From Oscillospiraceae bacterium (lineage in GTDB: Bacteria > Bacillota > Clostridia > Oscillospirales > Oscillospiraceae), in contig WRJA01000001.1 in assembly GCA_009782435.1 (NCBI GenBank), positions 26,374 to 90,373 of the forward strand: a DNA stretch of 64,000 bases, in the 5' to 3' direction. Both the position numbers and the translations under genes were made by a program. The notes under the pieces are model-generated. The model was not told the origin of the DNA, made no database searches, and saw only the letters and a list, made by a program, of their open reading frames with translations. The first letter of the stretch is position 1; each line of letters starts with the position of its first letter. Of this stretch, positions 29,686 through 41,863 are shown one piece after another.

Positions 29686-30053
29686 AGCTCATCGCCTTTT
29701 TCCGAGCCGGCCAACAAGCCGAGTTTCGCTCCGGCATCAAGGAAAGCCTGTTCAAGCTGTTTAAACTCCGCGAACCGGCTGCTGACTCTCGCCACCGCGA
29801 CAATGTCGTATCCGACGGCAAACTTATCCTCGTTTACACGGTATATCTCTTTCAGGCGCCTGCGCACCCTGTTCCTGTGGACCGCTTTGCCCAGCTTTTT
29901 TGTCACCGTGATGCCTATCCGGTTATGCCCGGTTTTCGTTTTCCTCGAATAAATCACCATATACGGCGTCACCGTCGTCCTGCCTTTTGAGTACAGTCGC
30001 TTGAATTCATGATTCTTTTTGAGCGATACGGATTTTTTCACAGATACCACCAT
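29682..30053 (-). CDS. rnpA: Ribonuclease P protein component
   Basis: [29 protein letters not shown]. Start 30053 (ATG) preferred over the TTG at 30062. Confidence 0.95.
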   Translation of the reverse strand: MVVSVKKSVSLKKNHEFKRLYSKGRTTVTPYMVIYSRKTKTGHNRIGITVTKKLGKAVHRNRVRRRLKEIYRVNEDKFAVGYDIVAVARVSSRFAEFKQLEQAFLDAGAKLGLLAGSEKGDEL

Positions 30054-30146
30054 GTTCTGCAAACCGCGTTGAGTTTACATGCGAGATCGGGGCTTTTCAG
30101 CCCTAACGAGACGCTCGTCCGCGCGCCCTTGCCGTTTTATTGCCGC

Positions 30147-30281
30147 TCAATAGGAGAGCTTAGTTCTTCCCTTTGCTCTGCGGCGGGCCAATACCTTACG
30201 CCCGTTTCTTGTGGACATCCTCTTACGGAAACCGTGTTCCTTTTTTCTTTGGCGTTTTTTAGGTTGATAAGTGCGAAACAT
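30147..30281 (-). CDS. rpmH: 50S ribosomal protein L34
   Basis: [44 protein letters not shown], 44 aa nested in ORF track 30147..30416. Confidence 0.97.
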   Translation of the reverse strand: MFRTYQPKKRQRKKEHGFRKRMSTRNGRKVLARRRAKGRTKLSY

Positions 30282-30334
30282 ATTACTGATACCCTGCCTT
30301 TCTGCCGGGCCGTAGAATCCCGGGCGGTCAATAT

Positions 30335-30364
30335 ATAATATCTCAAAACCGTAAACCGTGTCAA
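30335..30364 (-). promoter_or_regulatory. Sigma70-type promoter of the rpmH operon
   Basis: Minus strand TTGACA (30364..30359)-18 bp-TATTAT (30340..30335). Confidence 0.65.
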
Positions 30365-30463
30365 TAAATATTTCCTTTCCGGGGTACAAAGAAAAATACG
30401 GTGCATCGCGCGGCAAGCCGTGCTATATTTATACCGATGAAAAAATGCAAGGAGGCCGGCCGT

Positions 30464-30925
30464 ATGCCTGTCAAAAATCCCAACCTGAAACTGCATGACA
30501 GCAAAGACATGCCGAGAATCGAGACACTGACAGACCCGAAGGCTGTCGCGCGTTACGGCGGTCCCCGAATGCTTATCGCTCCGCCTCTCGACTACGACGC
30601 TTTGATGAAACGCATCCCCCGGGGCAAAGTCATCACCACCGACAGATTGAGGGAATACCTCGCGAAAACAAACAACGCCGATTTCACATGTCCGCTTACC
30701 TGCGGCATATTCGTCAATATCGTCGCCCACGCCGATTTCGAGCGCGGCGGCGCTGACGAAACGCCGTGGTGGAGGACCTTGAAAAAAGACGGGGAGCTGA
30801 ACGAGAAATATCCGGAAGGTATCGACGGCCAAAAACTGCGGCTTGAAGCGGAAGGTCACGAGGTCATTCAAAAAGGCAAGCGTTATTTTTTGAAGGACTG
30901 TGAGAAAAAGCTTTTCACGCTGTAA
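30464..30925 (+). CDS. MGMT-family (alkyltransferase-like) protein without PCHR motif
   Basis: IPRGKVITTDRLREYLAKTNNADFTCPLTCGIFVNIVAHADFE...PWWRTLKKDGELNEKYPEGIDGQKLRLEAEGHEV. Confidence 0.75.
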   Translation: MPVKNPNLKLHDSKDMPRIETLTDPKAVARYGGPRMLIAPPLDYDALMKRIPRGKVITTDRLREYLAKTNNADFTCPLTCGIFVNIVAHADFERGGADETPWWRTLKKDGELNEKYPEGIDGQKLRLEAEGHEVIQKGKRYFLKDCEKKLFTL

Positions 30926-30973
30926 CAGACATGTAAAATGAAATTTTTCCGACGGGAGGCCGGCCGGACATAA

Positions 30974-31018
30974 AAACGGTAAGCCGCGGCGATTTGTGAC
31001 CGCCGCGGCTTACCGTTT
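30974..31018. terminator. Bidirectional terminator hairpin
   Basis: aaacggtaagccgcggcg-atttgtgac-cgccgcggcttaccgttt, 18-bp perfect stem between convergent genes. Confidence 0.85.
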
Positions 31019-31028
31019 GCGATATAGC

Positions 31029-31682
31029 TTAATATTCGTAATTGTGGGCTTGTTTCAAAACCATTTCTTTGACTTTCATGAGTCTGACTTTTGTAGCTAA
31101 GTCGTTTTCCTCAAGCTTCATAACGATGTACTTAATATTCTTTTGGAGCTCGGGAATCATTACGTACTCTAAGGCGTTGACCCTTCTGCGCACTTTTTCG
31201 ATCTCCTGCGCCAAAAGCTGCATGGTCTTTTCGACCTGAGCAAGCTCTAACATATCCTCAAACACTTCGGCAAGTTTTGTCACGGCGTCGTCCAATTCGC
31301 CCGACGTTTGAGCAAAACCGTAAGGATAAATATCCGAGGATTCCGTATCGCGGGTCTTGAAGTCAAAAACCGGCACGTTCACGCTCATAACATTTTTGAA
31401 CGACATATTGAGCGCAACTGTTTGCCGCGGATATAGAAGCGCCTGCTCCAACATCTCCGGCGACATAACGGCGCTCGCTATCGTAAGAGCCGCAAAGGCT
31501 CCGCTCAGCTTATCCTCGACCCTTGTCCGCAATTCACGGTTGCGGCGCACCACCATCAAAAACTGCCGCATAAGCTCATCGCGTTTATCCTTCAGGAGCT
31601 TGTGGCCGCGCAACGCTGTCCTGTACCGGCCTTTCAGCTGGTTCAAGACCATCCTTGTCGGATTTATCGTGCCGGACGCCAT
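31029..31682 (-). CDS. V-type ATP synthase subunit D (cluster 1)
   Basis: INPTRMVLNQLKGRYRTALRGHKLLKDKRDELMRQF; RRVNALEYVMIPELQ. Confidence 0.95.
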   Translation of the reverse strand: MASGTINPTRMVLNQLKGRYRTALRGHKLLKDKRDELMRQFLMVVRRNRELRTRVEDKLSGAFAALTIASAVMSPEMLEQALLYPRQTVALNMSFKNVMSVNVPVFDFKTRDTESSDIYPYGFAQTSGELDDAVTKLAEVFEDMLELAQVEKTMQLLAQEIEKVRRRVNALEYVMIPELQKNIKYIVMKLEENDLATKVRLMKVKEMVLKQAHNYEY

Positions 31683-31700
31683 AAGCGATCAGTCCTTTCC

Positions 31701-33077
31701 CTACCCCTTTACGGGCATGTATTTATCGATCATCTCCGTCTTCACGCGCTTGAGCTCTGTCCTCGGCAATATGCTCAGGAGCTCCCAGCCGAGTTCGAGC
31801 GTGTCTTCTATAGAGCGGTTTGCTTCGTTGCCCTGATTAACATAGCGCGCTTCGAATTCATCCGCGAATTTGGCGAAGAGCTTGTCATTTTCCGATAAAG
31901 CGGCTTCACCGAGTATAGTCATGAGTTCCTTCGCGTCTTTTCCGCGCGCGTAACCCGCGAAAATCTGATTCATGGTGCCGGCGTGGTCCTCTCTGGTCTT
32001 GCCTTCGCCTATTCCCTTGTCCTTGAGACGGCTGAGGCTCGGCAGAACGTCGACCGGCGGCACTATGCCCTTCCTGTGCAGATCTCGGGAAAGTATAATC
32101 TGGCCCTCGGTTATGTATCCGGTAAGGTCGGGGATCGGGTGGGTCTTGTCGTCTTCCGGCATGGTCAGTATCGGTATCATGGTTATAGAGCCGTCCTTAC
32201 CGATACGCCGTCCCGCTCTTTCATACATGGTGGCAAGGTCGGTATAAAGGTATCCGGGATAACCGCGGCGGCCGGGGACTTCTTTTTTTGCCGCCGATAT
32301 CTCGCGAAGAGCGTCGGCGTAGTTTGTTATGTCGGTAAGAATAACGAGCACGTGCATGTCTTTTTCAAAAGCCAGATACTCGGCGGCTGTAAGCGCCATA
32401 CGCGGCGTCGCTATTCTTTCAACGGCCGGGTCGTTCGCCAGATTCGTGAACAGAACGGTCCTGTCTATTGCGCCCGTACGCTTGAACTCACGCACAAAGT
32501 ATTCGGATTCCTCAAAGGTTATGCCTATGGCAGCAAATACGACGGCGAAATTCGATTCCGTGCCCAAAACTCTCGCCTGACGGGCTATCTGCGCCGCCAA
32601 AGCCGCGTGAGGCAATCCGGAGCCGGAGAATATCGGCAGCTTCTGGCCTCTGACCAATGTGTTGAGCCCGTCGACCGTCGAAACGCCGGTCTGTATGAAT
32701 TCGGCGGGATAAGCCCTCGCTGACGGATTCATCGGAAGTCCGTTAATATCCCTGTGCGCGTCCGGAAGAATCGCCGGGCCCGCGTCGATGGGTTCTCCCA
32801 TGCCGTTGAACACGCGGCCGAGCATATCCTCGGATACGCCGAGCTCCAAGGGCCTTCCGAGAAAGCGCACCTTGCTCTCGGCAAGGTTTATTCCCGCTGC
32901 CGACTCAAACAACTGCACGACAGCCGTATCCCGGTCGACCTCAAGCACTTTACAGCGTCTTGTTTCGCCTGAAGGCAATTCGATCTCGGCCAACTCGTCG
33001 TAGGTGACTCCTTCGACATTTTTTACCAACATGAGCGGGCTTGCGATCTCTCTTATTGTTTTATATTCTCTAATCAC
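31701..33077 (-). CDS. V-type ATP synthase subunit B (cluster 1)
   Basis: [64 protein letters not shown]. Confidence 0.97.
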   Translation of the reverse strand: MIREYKTIREIASPLMLVKNVEGVTYDELAEIELPSGETRRCKVLEVDRDTAVVQLFESAAGINLAESKVRFLGRPLELGVSEDMLGRVFNGMGEPIDAGPAILPDAHRDINGLPMNPSARAYPAEFIQTGVSTVDGLNTLVRGQKLPIFSGSGLPHAALAAQIARQARVLGTESNFAVVFAAIGITFEESEYFVREFKRTGAIDRTVLFTNLANDPAVERIATPRMALTAAEYLAFEKDMHVLVILTDITNYADALREISAAKKEVPGRRGYPGYLYTDLATMYERAGRRIGKDGSITMIPILTMPEDDKTHPIPDLTGYITEGQIILSRDLHRKGIVPPVDVLPSLSRLKDKGIGEGKTREDHAGTMNQIFAGYARGKDAKELMTILGEAALSENDKLFAKFADEFEARYVNQGNEANRSIEDTLELGWELLSILPRTELKRVKTEMIDKYMPVKG

Positions 33078-34843
33078 AGCGTCTCACCTCCGGCGGCGAT
33101 TTCTTCGATTTGAGCCTTAACATCCTGCGCTATCTCGGCATAGACTTTAGCGTATTCTTCGACCGGCACGCTTTTTGCGCGGCCTATTCGCTCGCGCGCG
33201 GCAATTTCAAACAGCTTGTTCATATCGCCCCCCCGCGCCAAAGCGTCGCGGCAAAGCAGATCATATTCAAGTATCAGATCAATGAGCAGATACTGACGCT
33301 CACAGGACGAATAGCTGTCGATATCGAGAAAAGCGTTCTGTTGCAAAAAGTCCTCGCGAAGCATCTTGGCGGTCTCCATAGTCAGGCGGTCGTTCGAGGA
33401 TAAAGCGTCCTGCCCGACAAGTCTGACGATCTCCTGAAGTCTTGCTTCATCTTGAAGTATGCTCAGGGCTTTCTCTCGATCTTGCATGTATTTCGGGCTG
33501 AATTCCTTATCATACCATGGTTTGAGCGAATCAACATACAATGAATAACTGTTCAGCCAGTTTATTGCAGGAAAGTGACGCGAATAGGCGAGAGCGGCGT
33601 CAAGGCCCCAGAAGACTTTCACTATACGCATCGTCGCCTGTGAGACCGGCTCCGAAATATCTCCGCCCGGAGGTGACACGGCTCCGATAGCCGTCAGACT
33701 GCCGACACGCCCGTCGGCGCCCAAGCATTCCACAACGCCGGCGCGCTCATAAAACTGCGCGAGACGAGAGGCGAGATACGCGGGATAACCTTCCTCACCG
33801 GGCATCTCCTCGAGCCGTCCTGACATTTCGCGTAAGGCCTCGGCCCAGCGGGACGTTGAGTCCGCGATGACCGCGACGTCGTAACCCATGTCGCGGAAAT
33901 ACTCGGCTATCGTTATGCCCGTGTATATCGAGGCTTCGCGCGCTGCGACCGGCATGTCGGAGGTATTTGCGATGAGAACTGTCCTTTTCATCAGCGGCTC
34001 TCCGCTTCGCGGGTCAGTCAGCTCCGGGAATTCCATGAGAACGTCCGTCATCTCGTTACCGCGCTCTCCGCAGCCTATATAGATGACGATGTCGACGTCG
34101 GACCATTTTGCGAGTTGGTGCTGAACGACCGTTTTTCCCGAACCGAACGGACCGGGCACGGCGGCGGTGCCGCCTTTCGCGAGCGGGAACAAAGTGTCTA
34201 TGACCCTTTGCCCGGAAGCAAGCGGCCGATCCGGCACTTGCTTTCTCAGATAAGGCCTGCTCACACGAACCGGCCACCTTTGCATGAGGGTCAGATCGCG
34301 CTCAGTACCGTCGTCAAGCTTAAGTACCGCCACGGTCTCCTCAACGGTATAATTTCCCGCCTCGATCTTGGTTATTACGCCCGAAAGCCCGGGCGGAACC
34401 ATTATCTTGTGCAAAACTGTTGGAGTTTCGTCAACGGTCCCGATAATATCGCCCGCGCCCACTTTATTGCCGACGGCCGCAACAGGCACAAAATCCCATT
34501 TCTTTGTGCGGTTGAGCGCCGGCACATCGACACCTCTCGCTATCGTATGCCCCGTAAGCTCGCGTATTTCGGTAAGCGGACGCTGAATACCGTCGTATAT
34601 CCCCTCCATCATACCGGGGCCCAGTTCAACCGACAGGGGAAAGCCTGTGGTTTCCACAGACGCCCCCGGACCGAGTCCGCTGGTCTCCTCATAGACCTGA
34701 ATGGAAGCGTTGTCCGCCGTCATATTGAGTATTTCGCCGATCAGCCGCTGGTTGCCGACCCGCACCACGTCCGCTACATTGGCGTCGGCCATGCCGCTTG
34801 CCATTACCAACGGTCCCGATACTTTTGTAATTGTTCCGCTCAT
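33074..34843 (-). CDS. V-type ATP synthase subunit A, catalytic (cluster 1)
   Basis: [35 protein letters not shown] Walker [32 protein letters not shown]. Confidence 0.97.
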   Translation of the reverse strand: MSGTITKVSGPLVMASGMADANVADVVRVGNQRLIGEILNMTADNASIQVYEETSGLGPGASVETTGFPLSVELGPGMMEGIYDGIQRPLTEIRELTGHTIARGVDVPALNRTKKWDFVPVAAVGNKVGAGDIIGTVDETPTVLHKIMVPPGLSGVITKIEAGNYTVEETVAVLKLDDGTERDLTLMQRWPVRVSRPYLRKQVPDRPLASGQRVIDTLFPLAKGGTAAVPGPFGSGKTVVQHQLAKWSDVDIVIYIGCGERGNEMTDVLMEFPELTDPRSGEPLMKRTVLIANTSDMPVAAREASIYTGITIAEYFRDMGYDVAVIADSTSRWAEALREMSGRLEEMPGEEGYPAYLASRLAQFYERAGVVECLGADGRVGSLTAIGAVSPPGGDISEPVSQATMRIVKVFWGLDAALAYSRHFPAINWLNSYSLYVDSLKPWYDKEFSPKYMQDREKALSILQDEARLQEIVRLVGQDALSSNDRLTMETAKMLREDFLQQNAFLDIDSYSSCERQYLLIDLILEYDLLCRDALARGGDMNKLFEIAARERIGRAKSVPVEEYAKVYAEIAQDVKAQIEEIAAGGETL

Positions 34844-34860
34844 TTACATACCTTCCTTCA

Positions 34861-35184
34861 TTAAAGGATATCAGTGCCCACGGCGCGCTCAACGGCGGCC
34901 TTCAGGGCCGACTGCCCGAGTCCGAGCGGCCCGTCCCTGCCCGGAATTAGTATTATCGCCGGTATGGGGCTGTCCTTGAACCTGCTTATTTCTTCACCGA
35001 GTCCCTGCGCTGTGTTTTCCTCAATGTATATAACGGCATATCCCTCTTCAGGTTTTGTAACGGTCTTTAATACCTCTCCGGCCTGCTTGACGTCTGTGAC
35101 AGGGAAGACATCCAAGCCGAGGGCTTTAAAGCCGATGACCGTTTCCCGGCCGCCAACAACGGCAATTTTATGCATAACTGTCAC
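34861..35184 (-). CDS. V-type ATP synthase subunit F (cluster 1)
   Basis: KIAVVGGRETVIGFKALGLDVFPV...YAVIYIEENTAQGL. Confidence 0.93.
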   Translation of the reverse strand: MTVMHKIAVVGGRETVIGFKALGLDVFPVTDVKQAGEVLKTVTKPEEGYAVIYIEENTAQGLGEEISRFKDSPIPAIILIPGRDGPLGLGQSALKAAVERAVGTDIL

Positions 35185-36172
35185 GCAGCCTTTCCCGGAT
35201 GACCTCCGGCTTTATGCCCGAGAGTCTCCCCGTAAGTATCATCCTCGCGGTCATTACCTCATTTTCCACCGCCGCGAAATACACTATGACTTTCTCCGCT
35301 CCGAAGCCTTTCAGCTTGGCGCGGGAAAGAAATACGACGGCGGCATTGTCACAGGCAAGTTCAAAATCGGTGAGTGAACCGCCTCCGGCCGCTGCGGCGC
35401 CGAGCGCTGCCGCGCGGTCTAACGGCGGAGAGTTGAACAACGCCGTCAAACTGTCCGCCGAGGACGCCGCCGCTATGATACGCTCGATGCTGACAGTACC
35501 CCCGTTGATCAGAGCCTGTTTTAAAAACTCCGGACTTTGCCCTATGCGAAGGGTGCGTACTCCTGCGCGCAGATTGGCGCTGTCCGTCAGGAATACGGCA
35601 TAATCCTTCAGCAAGGAGCAATTGACCGATCCCGCAAGTTTTTTGAATTCCGCCAGATATGCCTTATCAAGTGCGAAATCCGCGAGCTGCGGGTTGCTTG
35701 TTCTGGCCAATATGCCCGCCGCTTCCGCAATGGCATGAGCCAAGTCTACCGGTAAAAACCTGTAATCCTCGGTAAGCAACGCGTTTTTCATTGTATCCGG
35801 ATTCACACGACCTGACGCCGAGATTAAGTATCCGCCGTCAGTTCCCACGCCTTGAGCTTTTATCAGGACCTTTGCGTTGTGATAGTCATACTTGAGCCGA
35901 AACGCGTCCGTAAGCGCCGTCTCCGGAATGCTGCGGCTGATATCGTCAAACACGGCCGCCCTGCGCCGGGCCAACGCATCTTCGACTTGAGACGCGCTCA
36001 TACCGGACATGTCTTCATAACCGCACTCGAGCAGCACTTTCACAGCGTCGCCGAAGCTTCCGGCGGAGAGCATGCGCTCCGTTTTTTCCCTGTTCAGCAT
36101 ATTCACTTCACGCGCGCTTATCAGGGCCGACAGATATAAGTAGTCTTTATCCCGGATGGTTTTGTTCGACAA
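35168..36172 (-). CDS. V-type ATP synthase subunit C (cluster 1)
   Basis: YLYLSALISAREVNMLNREKTERML; YHNAKVLIKAQ; operon position. Confidence 0.9.
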   Translation of the reverse strand: MSNKTIRDKDYLYLSALISAREVNMLNREKTERMLSAGSFGDAVKVLLECGYEDMSGMSASQVEDALARRRAAVFDDISRSIPETALTDAFRLKYDYHNAKVLIKAQGVGTDGGYLISASGRVNPDTMKNALLTEDYRFLPVDLAHAIAEAAGILARTSNPQLADFALDKAYLAEFKKLAGSVNCSLLKDYAVFLTDSANLRAGVRTLRIGQSPEFLKQALINGGTVSIERIIAAASSADSLTALFNSPPLDRAAALGAAAAGGGSLTDFELACDNAAVVFLSRAKLKGFGAEKVIVYFAAVENEVMTARMILTGRLSGIKPEVIRERLRDSYA

Positions 36173-36208
36173 GTCCTCTCCTCCTTTTTCCCGGATTTTT
36201 CGGGCCGC

Positions 36209-36817
36209 CTACCGGCCTTCGTCAAACATTATTTCCGCAACTTGCGGCGCCAAATCGTTTCTGCAAAGCTCGGCAAGCACCTCTATGCTGCAGTTGACCT
36301 CGATATCTCCGGACTTCACCGTGACTCCGCCTAAAATCGGTTTTGTCACTTTAGAGAGAACGAGTTTCCCGGGAAGGCCTTTTGCTTTAAGCATTGCGTT
36401 GGCTTTCCGTACCGTCTCATCTCCGAATTGCTTTCTGTCGCTTTCATTTAATATGATCTCTTCGGAACCGGTCACGGCCGCCTGAGTCGCCATGCCGGCG
36501 AGAAAATCCGTATACCGGTCCGACGGAAACGCTCTTATGAGTTCTTTCGCTTTTTCAAAGGCCAACGAAACCATTTCCTGTTTTAATGAAAGCACGCTCT
36601 TTTTTGATTCCATAGCCGCCGTCTTGCTCATGCGCTGGATGTGGAGTTCACATGTTTTAACTCCGGCCTTGACTATTTTCCAATACTCATCCTTGGCGGC
36701 CTTATCATATTTTTCTTTTATTTCTTCACATTGCTTTTGAGCGTCAGCCGAAACAGCCTCGACCTCCGACCGCGCTTCCGAGTCAATGCGGGCAATTATT
36801 TTTTCGATCCCGTTCAT
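36209..36817 (-). CDS. V-type ATP synthase subunit E (cluster 1)
   Basis: Helical N-terminus plus GGVTVKSGDIEVNCSIEVLAELCRNDLAPQVAEIMF; operon position. Confidence 0.9.
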   Translation of the reverse strand: MNGIEKIIARIDSEARSEVEAVSADAQKQCEEIKEKYDKAAKDEYWKIVKAGVKTCELHIQRMSKTAAMESKKSVLSLKQEMVSLAFEKAKELIRAFPSDRYTDFLAGMATQAAVTGSEEIILNESDRKQFGDETVRKANAMLKAKGLPGKLVLSKVTKPILGGVTVKSGDIEVNCSIEVLAELCRNDLAPQVAEIMFDEGR

Positions 36818-36867
36818 AATAAGATATCCCAGCCTTCGCAGTTATTTTTCGCCTGCCGCGGCTTCTT

Positions 36868-39355
<2,488 letters not shown>

Positions 39356-39356
<1 letters not shown>

Positions 39357-39670
39357 CAGCCGGTCACTATCCTTTCCACGACAAGCGATGCGGCCTTATC
39401 GAGCATTTTCTCCGCGCGCGCGCGCATAACCGCTTTTTTGGTCTCGGTTTCACCGGAGAGCTTTTCCGCGTCCTCCGCAGCCTTTTCGTCAGCTTTCCTG
39501 AGGAGCTCTTTCAGCTCATCATCAGCTTTTTTTACGGCGGCTTCGATCTCGGCAAGTCCCTGCGATTCCGCGTCTCTGACGGCTTTTTTCGCATCCGCCG
39601 CGGCGTCGGCTTTGAGCTTTTTGGCTTTTTCCTCGGCCTCGCTTATCGTTTTTATCGCTTCAAGCGACAT
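39356..39670 (-). CDS. V-type ATPase peripheral-stalk subunit G/H-like (cluster 1)
   Basis: 104 aa coiled coil first in the operon; ATGA overlap with subunit I. Confidence 0.8.
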
Positions 39671-39736
39671 TGAAACACCTCCTTATGATGCAAAATTCAT
39701 ACACAGAACGCGCCGCACAATAATCGCTTTTTGGAT

Positions 39737-39765
39737 TTTATAACATTCTCTCCGTAAAAGCAAGA
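39737..39765 (-). promoter_or_regulatory. Promoter of V-ATPase cluster 1 (extended -10)
   Basis: Minus strand TGTTATAAAA extended -10 with weak TTGCTT/TCTTGC -35. Confidence 0.5.
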
Positions 39766-39974
39766 AAAAACATATTGAATGTGTGAAATATTTTTGTACG
39801 ATTCCCCAAAGCGCGTATACCGAAATATATATCCGCCCGTTTTTATAAAATAATCGGAGGACCTCTTGTCTCGGCGGCCCGCATCAGCTATAATCAATCG
39901 CGACCGCAGGGATAACAAATCTGCCGGAAACCGGAAACCGAACGCTGCGAGACGGATAAAAGGAATGATCGTTT

Positions 39975-40859
39975 ATGATTAAAAGAAACCGCACCCGGCG
40001 CTTCGGCGACCGCAAAGAAGGACGCAAACTCCGATCTATCAGCGCTTTTTACAGATTTACACCTTTTATAATGAAGACGCGCAACGACGCGTGCAACTAC
40101 TTCAAAGACAGCATCGAGGTCACCGAAACCGACAAGTGGCTCAGGCAAAAACGCGCCGAAGGATACAAAGGCATGGGCATGTTGCACCTTTTTATCGCCA
40201 CGTATGTCAGGACCATTGCACTTCTGCCCGCCCTCAACCGCTTCGTTTCGGGCCAGCGCATATACTCCCGGGATACCATTGAGATAGTCCTCGCGGTAAA
40301 AAGGGCGCTGACTGCCGAAGCCACCGAAACGACGATAAAAGTGAATTTCGATCCCGAGGATACCGTATTCGACGTCTACAGGAAACTCAACGCGTCCGTT
40401 GACGAGATCAAGGCCGGAGAGGCGGAAAACAGCACGGAGAAAGTCGCCGGAGCATTGTGCAGGCTGCCCGCGCTGTTTCTCAAATTCACCATATGGCTTC
40501 TTAATATAATGGATTATTTCGACCTGCTCCCGATTCCTCTGATCGACGCGAGCCCGTTTCACGGGTCTATGATCATAACGGACATGGGTTCTCTCGGTTT
40601 GCCTCCCATATATCACCATCTGTACAACTTCGGCAACCTGCCGGTTTTTATAGCTTTCGGGGCAAAACGCAAATCCGTCGAACCGGACGATCAATTCAGA
40701 GCTGAGGAGCGTAAATACATCGATTTCACCGCCGTAACGGACGAGCGCACGGTGGACGGTTATTACTACGCCGCCGCATTCAAACATGTCAAATACTTCA
40801 TTCGCAATCCCCGGTTTTTGGAAAAGCCGCCGGAAAAAGTCGAGGAAGACGTTTTTTAA
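39975..40859 (+). CDS. 2-oxoacid dehydrogenase E2/CAT-fold acyltransferase-like protein (paralog 1)
   Basis: GSMIITDMGSLGLPPIYHHLYNFGNLPVFIAFG; VTDERTVDGYYYAAAFKHVKYFIRNP aligns with the E2 DHRxxDG region. Confidence 0.8.
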   Translation: MIKRNRTRRFGDRKEGRKLRSISAFYRFTPFIMKTRNDACNYFKDSIEVTETDKWLRQKRAEGYKGMGMLHLFIATYVRTIALLPALNRFVSGQRIYSRDTIEIVLAVKRALTAEATETTIKVNFDPEDTVFDVYRKLNASVDEIKAGEAENSTEKVAGALCRLPALFLKFTIWLLNIMDYFDLLPIPLIDASPFHGSMIITDMGSLGLPPIYHHLYNFGNLPVFIAFGAKRKSVEPDDQFRAEERKYIDFTAVTDERTVDGYYYAAAFKHVKYFIRNPRFLEKPPEKVEEDVF

Positions 40860-40885
40860 GTTTTCATGTATTTTGCGATACGGTA

Positions 40886-40914
40886 TTGCAAAACATCAAT
40901 ATCCGGTGTAAACT
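40886..40914 (+). promoter_or_regulatory. Possible internal promoter before E2-like paralog 2
   Basis: TTGCAA-17 bp-TAAACT. Confidence 0.35.
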
Positions 40915-40981
40915 ATGTCCGGAGTTTCTGAAAAGCAGCAAATACTATCCCAAATCCGACCGGGATCATTTACGGAGACAT

Positions 40982-41863
40982 ATGCGTATGGACCTGAAAA
41001 AAAGGCGCCGCGGCGACAGGAGAGACGGGTATCTTGTTCGGGACGTCGACCCGTTGCATTTATTTATGCCGTATCTCATGCCCAACCGCGCCGACAACGA
41101 AGCTTTTATAAGCGAGACCATAGATTTGACGCCGATACTTGAATTTCTCGAGAAAAAAAACTCGGATGCCGTCGGCAGGAATTATAACATCTTTCATGTC
41201 ATTGCTGCCGCCGTTGTCAAAACGATCACCCTGCGTCCGCGGCTTAACCGCTTTATAAAAGGCCACCGCACATATGACCGCAAAGACCTCTCGCTCGCCT
41301 TTGTTGTTAAAAAACAGTTTTCGGACTCCGCCGAAGAAGCGTTGGCTTTTGCAACCTTCGACGGGGACACCACTCTTGAACTTCTTTACGACACGCTGAT
41401 CCGGGAGATAAGCGCCTGCCGGGACGATAAGCAAACAGACAACTCCACAAAAGGCATGGAATTCTTTTCCCGGTTTCCCCGGTGGCTGATGCGCGTCATC
41501 GTCCTCATACTGCGCATAATGGACTACTACGGCAAGGTCCCTGTGTCGCTTGTCAAAACCGACCCGAACCACGCCACCGCTTTTATTTCAAACTTGGGCT
41601 CCATCAAACTCAACGCAGCCTATCACCACTTGAATAATTGGGGAACCAATTCCCTCTTTCTCGTTATCGGCGAAAAATACCCGGCCGCTTACAGGAAAGA
41701 GGACGGCGGCTCCGAATACAGGCCCTCGCTGAATCTCGGACTTACCGTTGACGAACGCATTGCGGACGGTTATTATTATTCCGGTTCGATTCGTCTGCTC
41801 AAGCACCTTTTGGCGCATCCGGAGCTGCTTGATCTGCCCGCAAAGGAGGAAGTTGAATTTTGA
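40982..41863 (+). CDS. 2-oxoacid dehydrogenase E2/CAT-fold acyltransferase-like protein (paralog 2)
   Basis: ATAFISNLGSIKLNAAYHHLNNWGTNSLFLVIGEK; LTVDERIADGYYYSGSIRLLKHLLAHPELL. ATG 40982 has upstream GGAG; ORF track TTG 40886 overlaps a -35-like hexamer. Confidence 0.8.
   Translation: MRMDLKKRRRGDRRDGYLVRDVDPLHLFMPYLMPNRADNEAFISETIDLTPILEFLEKKNSDAVGRNYNIFHVIAAAVVKTITLRPRLNRFIKGHRTYDRKDLSLAFVVKKQFSDSAEEALAFATFDGDTTLELLYDTLIREISACRDDKQTDNSTKGMEFFSRFPRWLMRVIVLILRIMDYYGKVPVSLVKTDPNHATAFISNLGSIKLNAAYHHLNNWGTNSLFLVIGEKYPAAYRKEDGGSEYRPSLNLGLTVDERIADGYYYSGSIRLLKHLLAHPELLDLPAKEEVEF

Noticed and set aside
30137-30871. 244-aa minus-strand ORF
   Set aside because: Overlaps rpmH in another frame and is antisense to the MGMT-like gene.
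31983-32723. 246-aa plus-strand ORF
   Set aside because: Antisense to V-ATPase subunit B.
34115-34864. 249-aa plus-strand ORF
   Set aside because: Antisense to V-ATPase subunit A.
39415-39426. CGCGCGCGCGCG run (possible Z-DNA)
   Set aside because: Lies within the coiled-coil subunit G/H coding sequence and is explained by Ala/Arg codons; no independent support.
39894-40787. 297-aa minus-strand ORF
   Set aside because: Antisense to a recognisable E2-like gene; no recognisable domain; compositional shadow ORF.
39975-41863. Reading the E2-like pair as part of a 2-oxoacid dehydrogenase complex
   Set aside because: No lipoyl domain, no E1/E3 genes nearby, and the catalytic His position is Glu in both.
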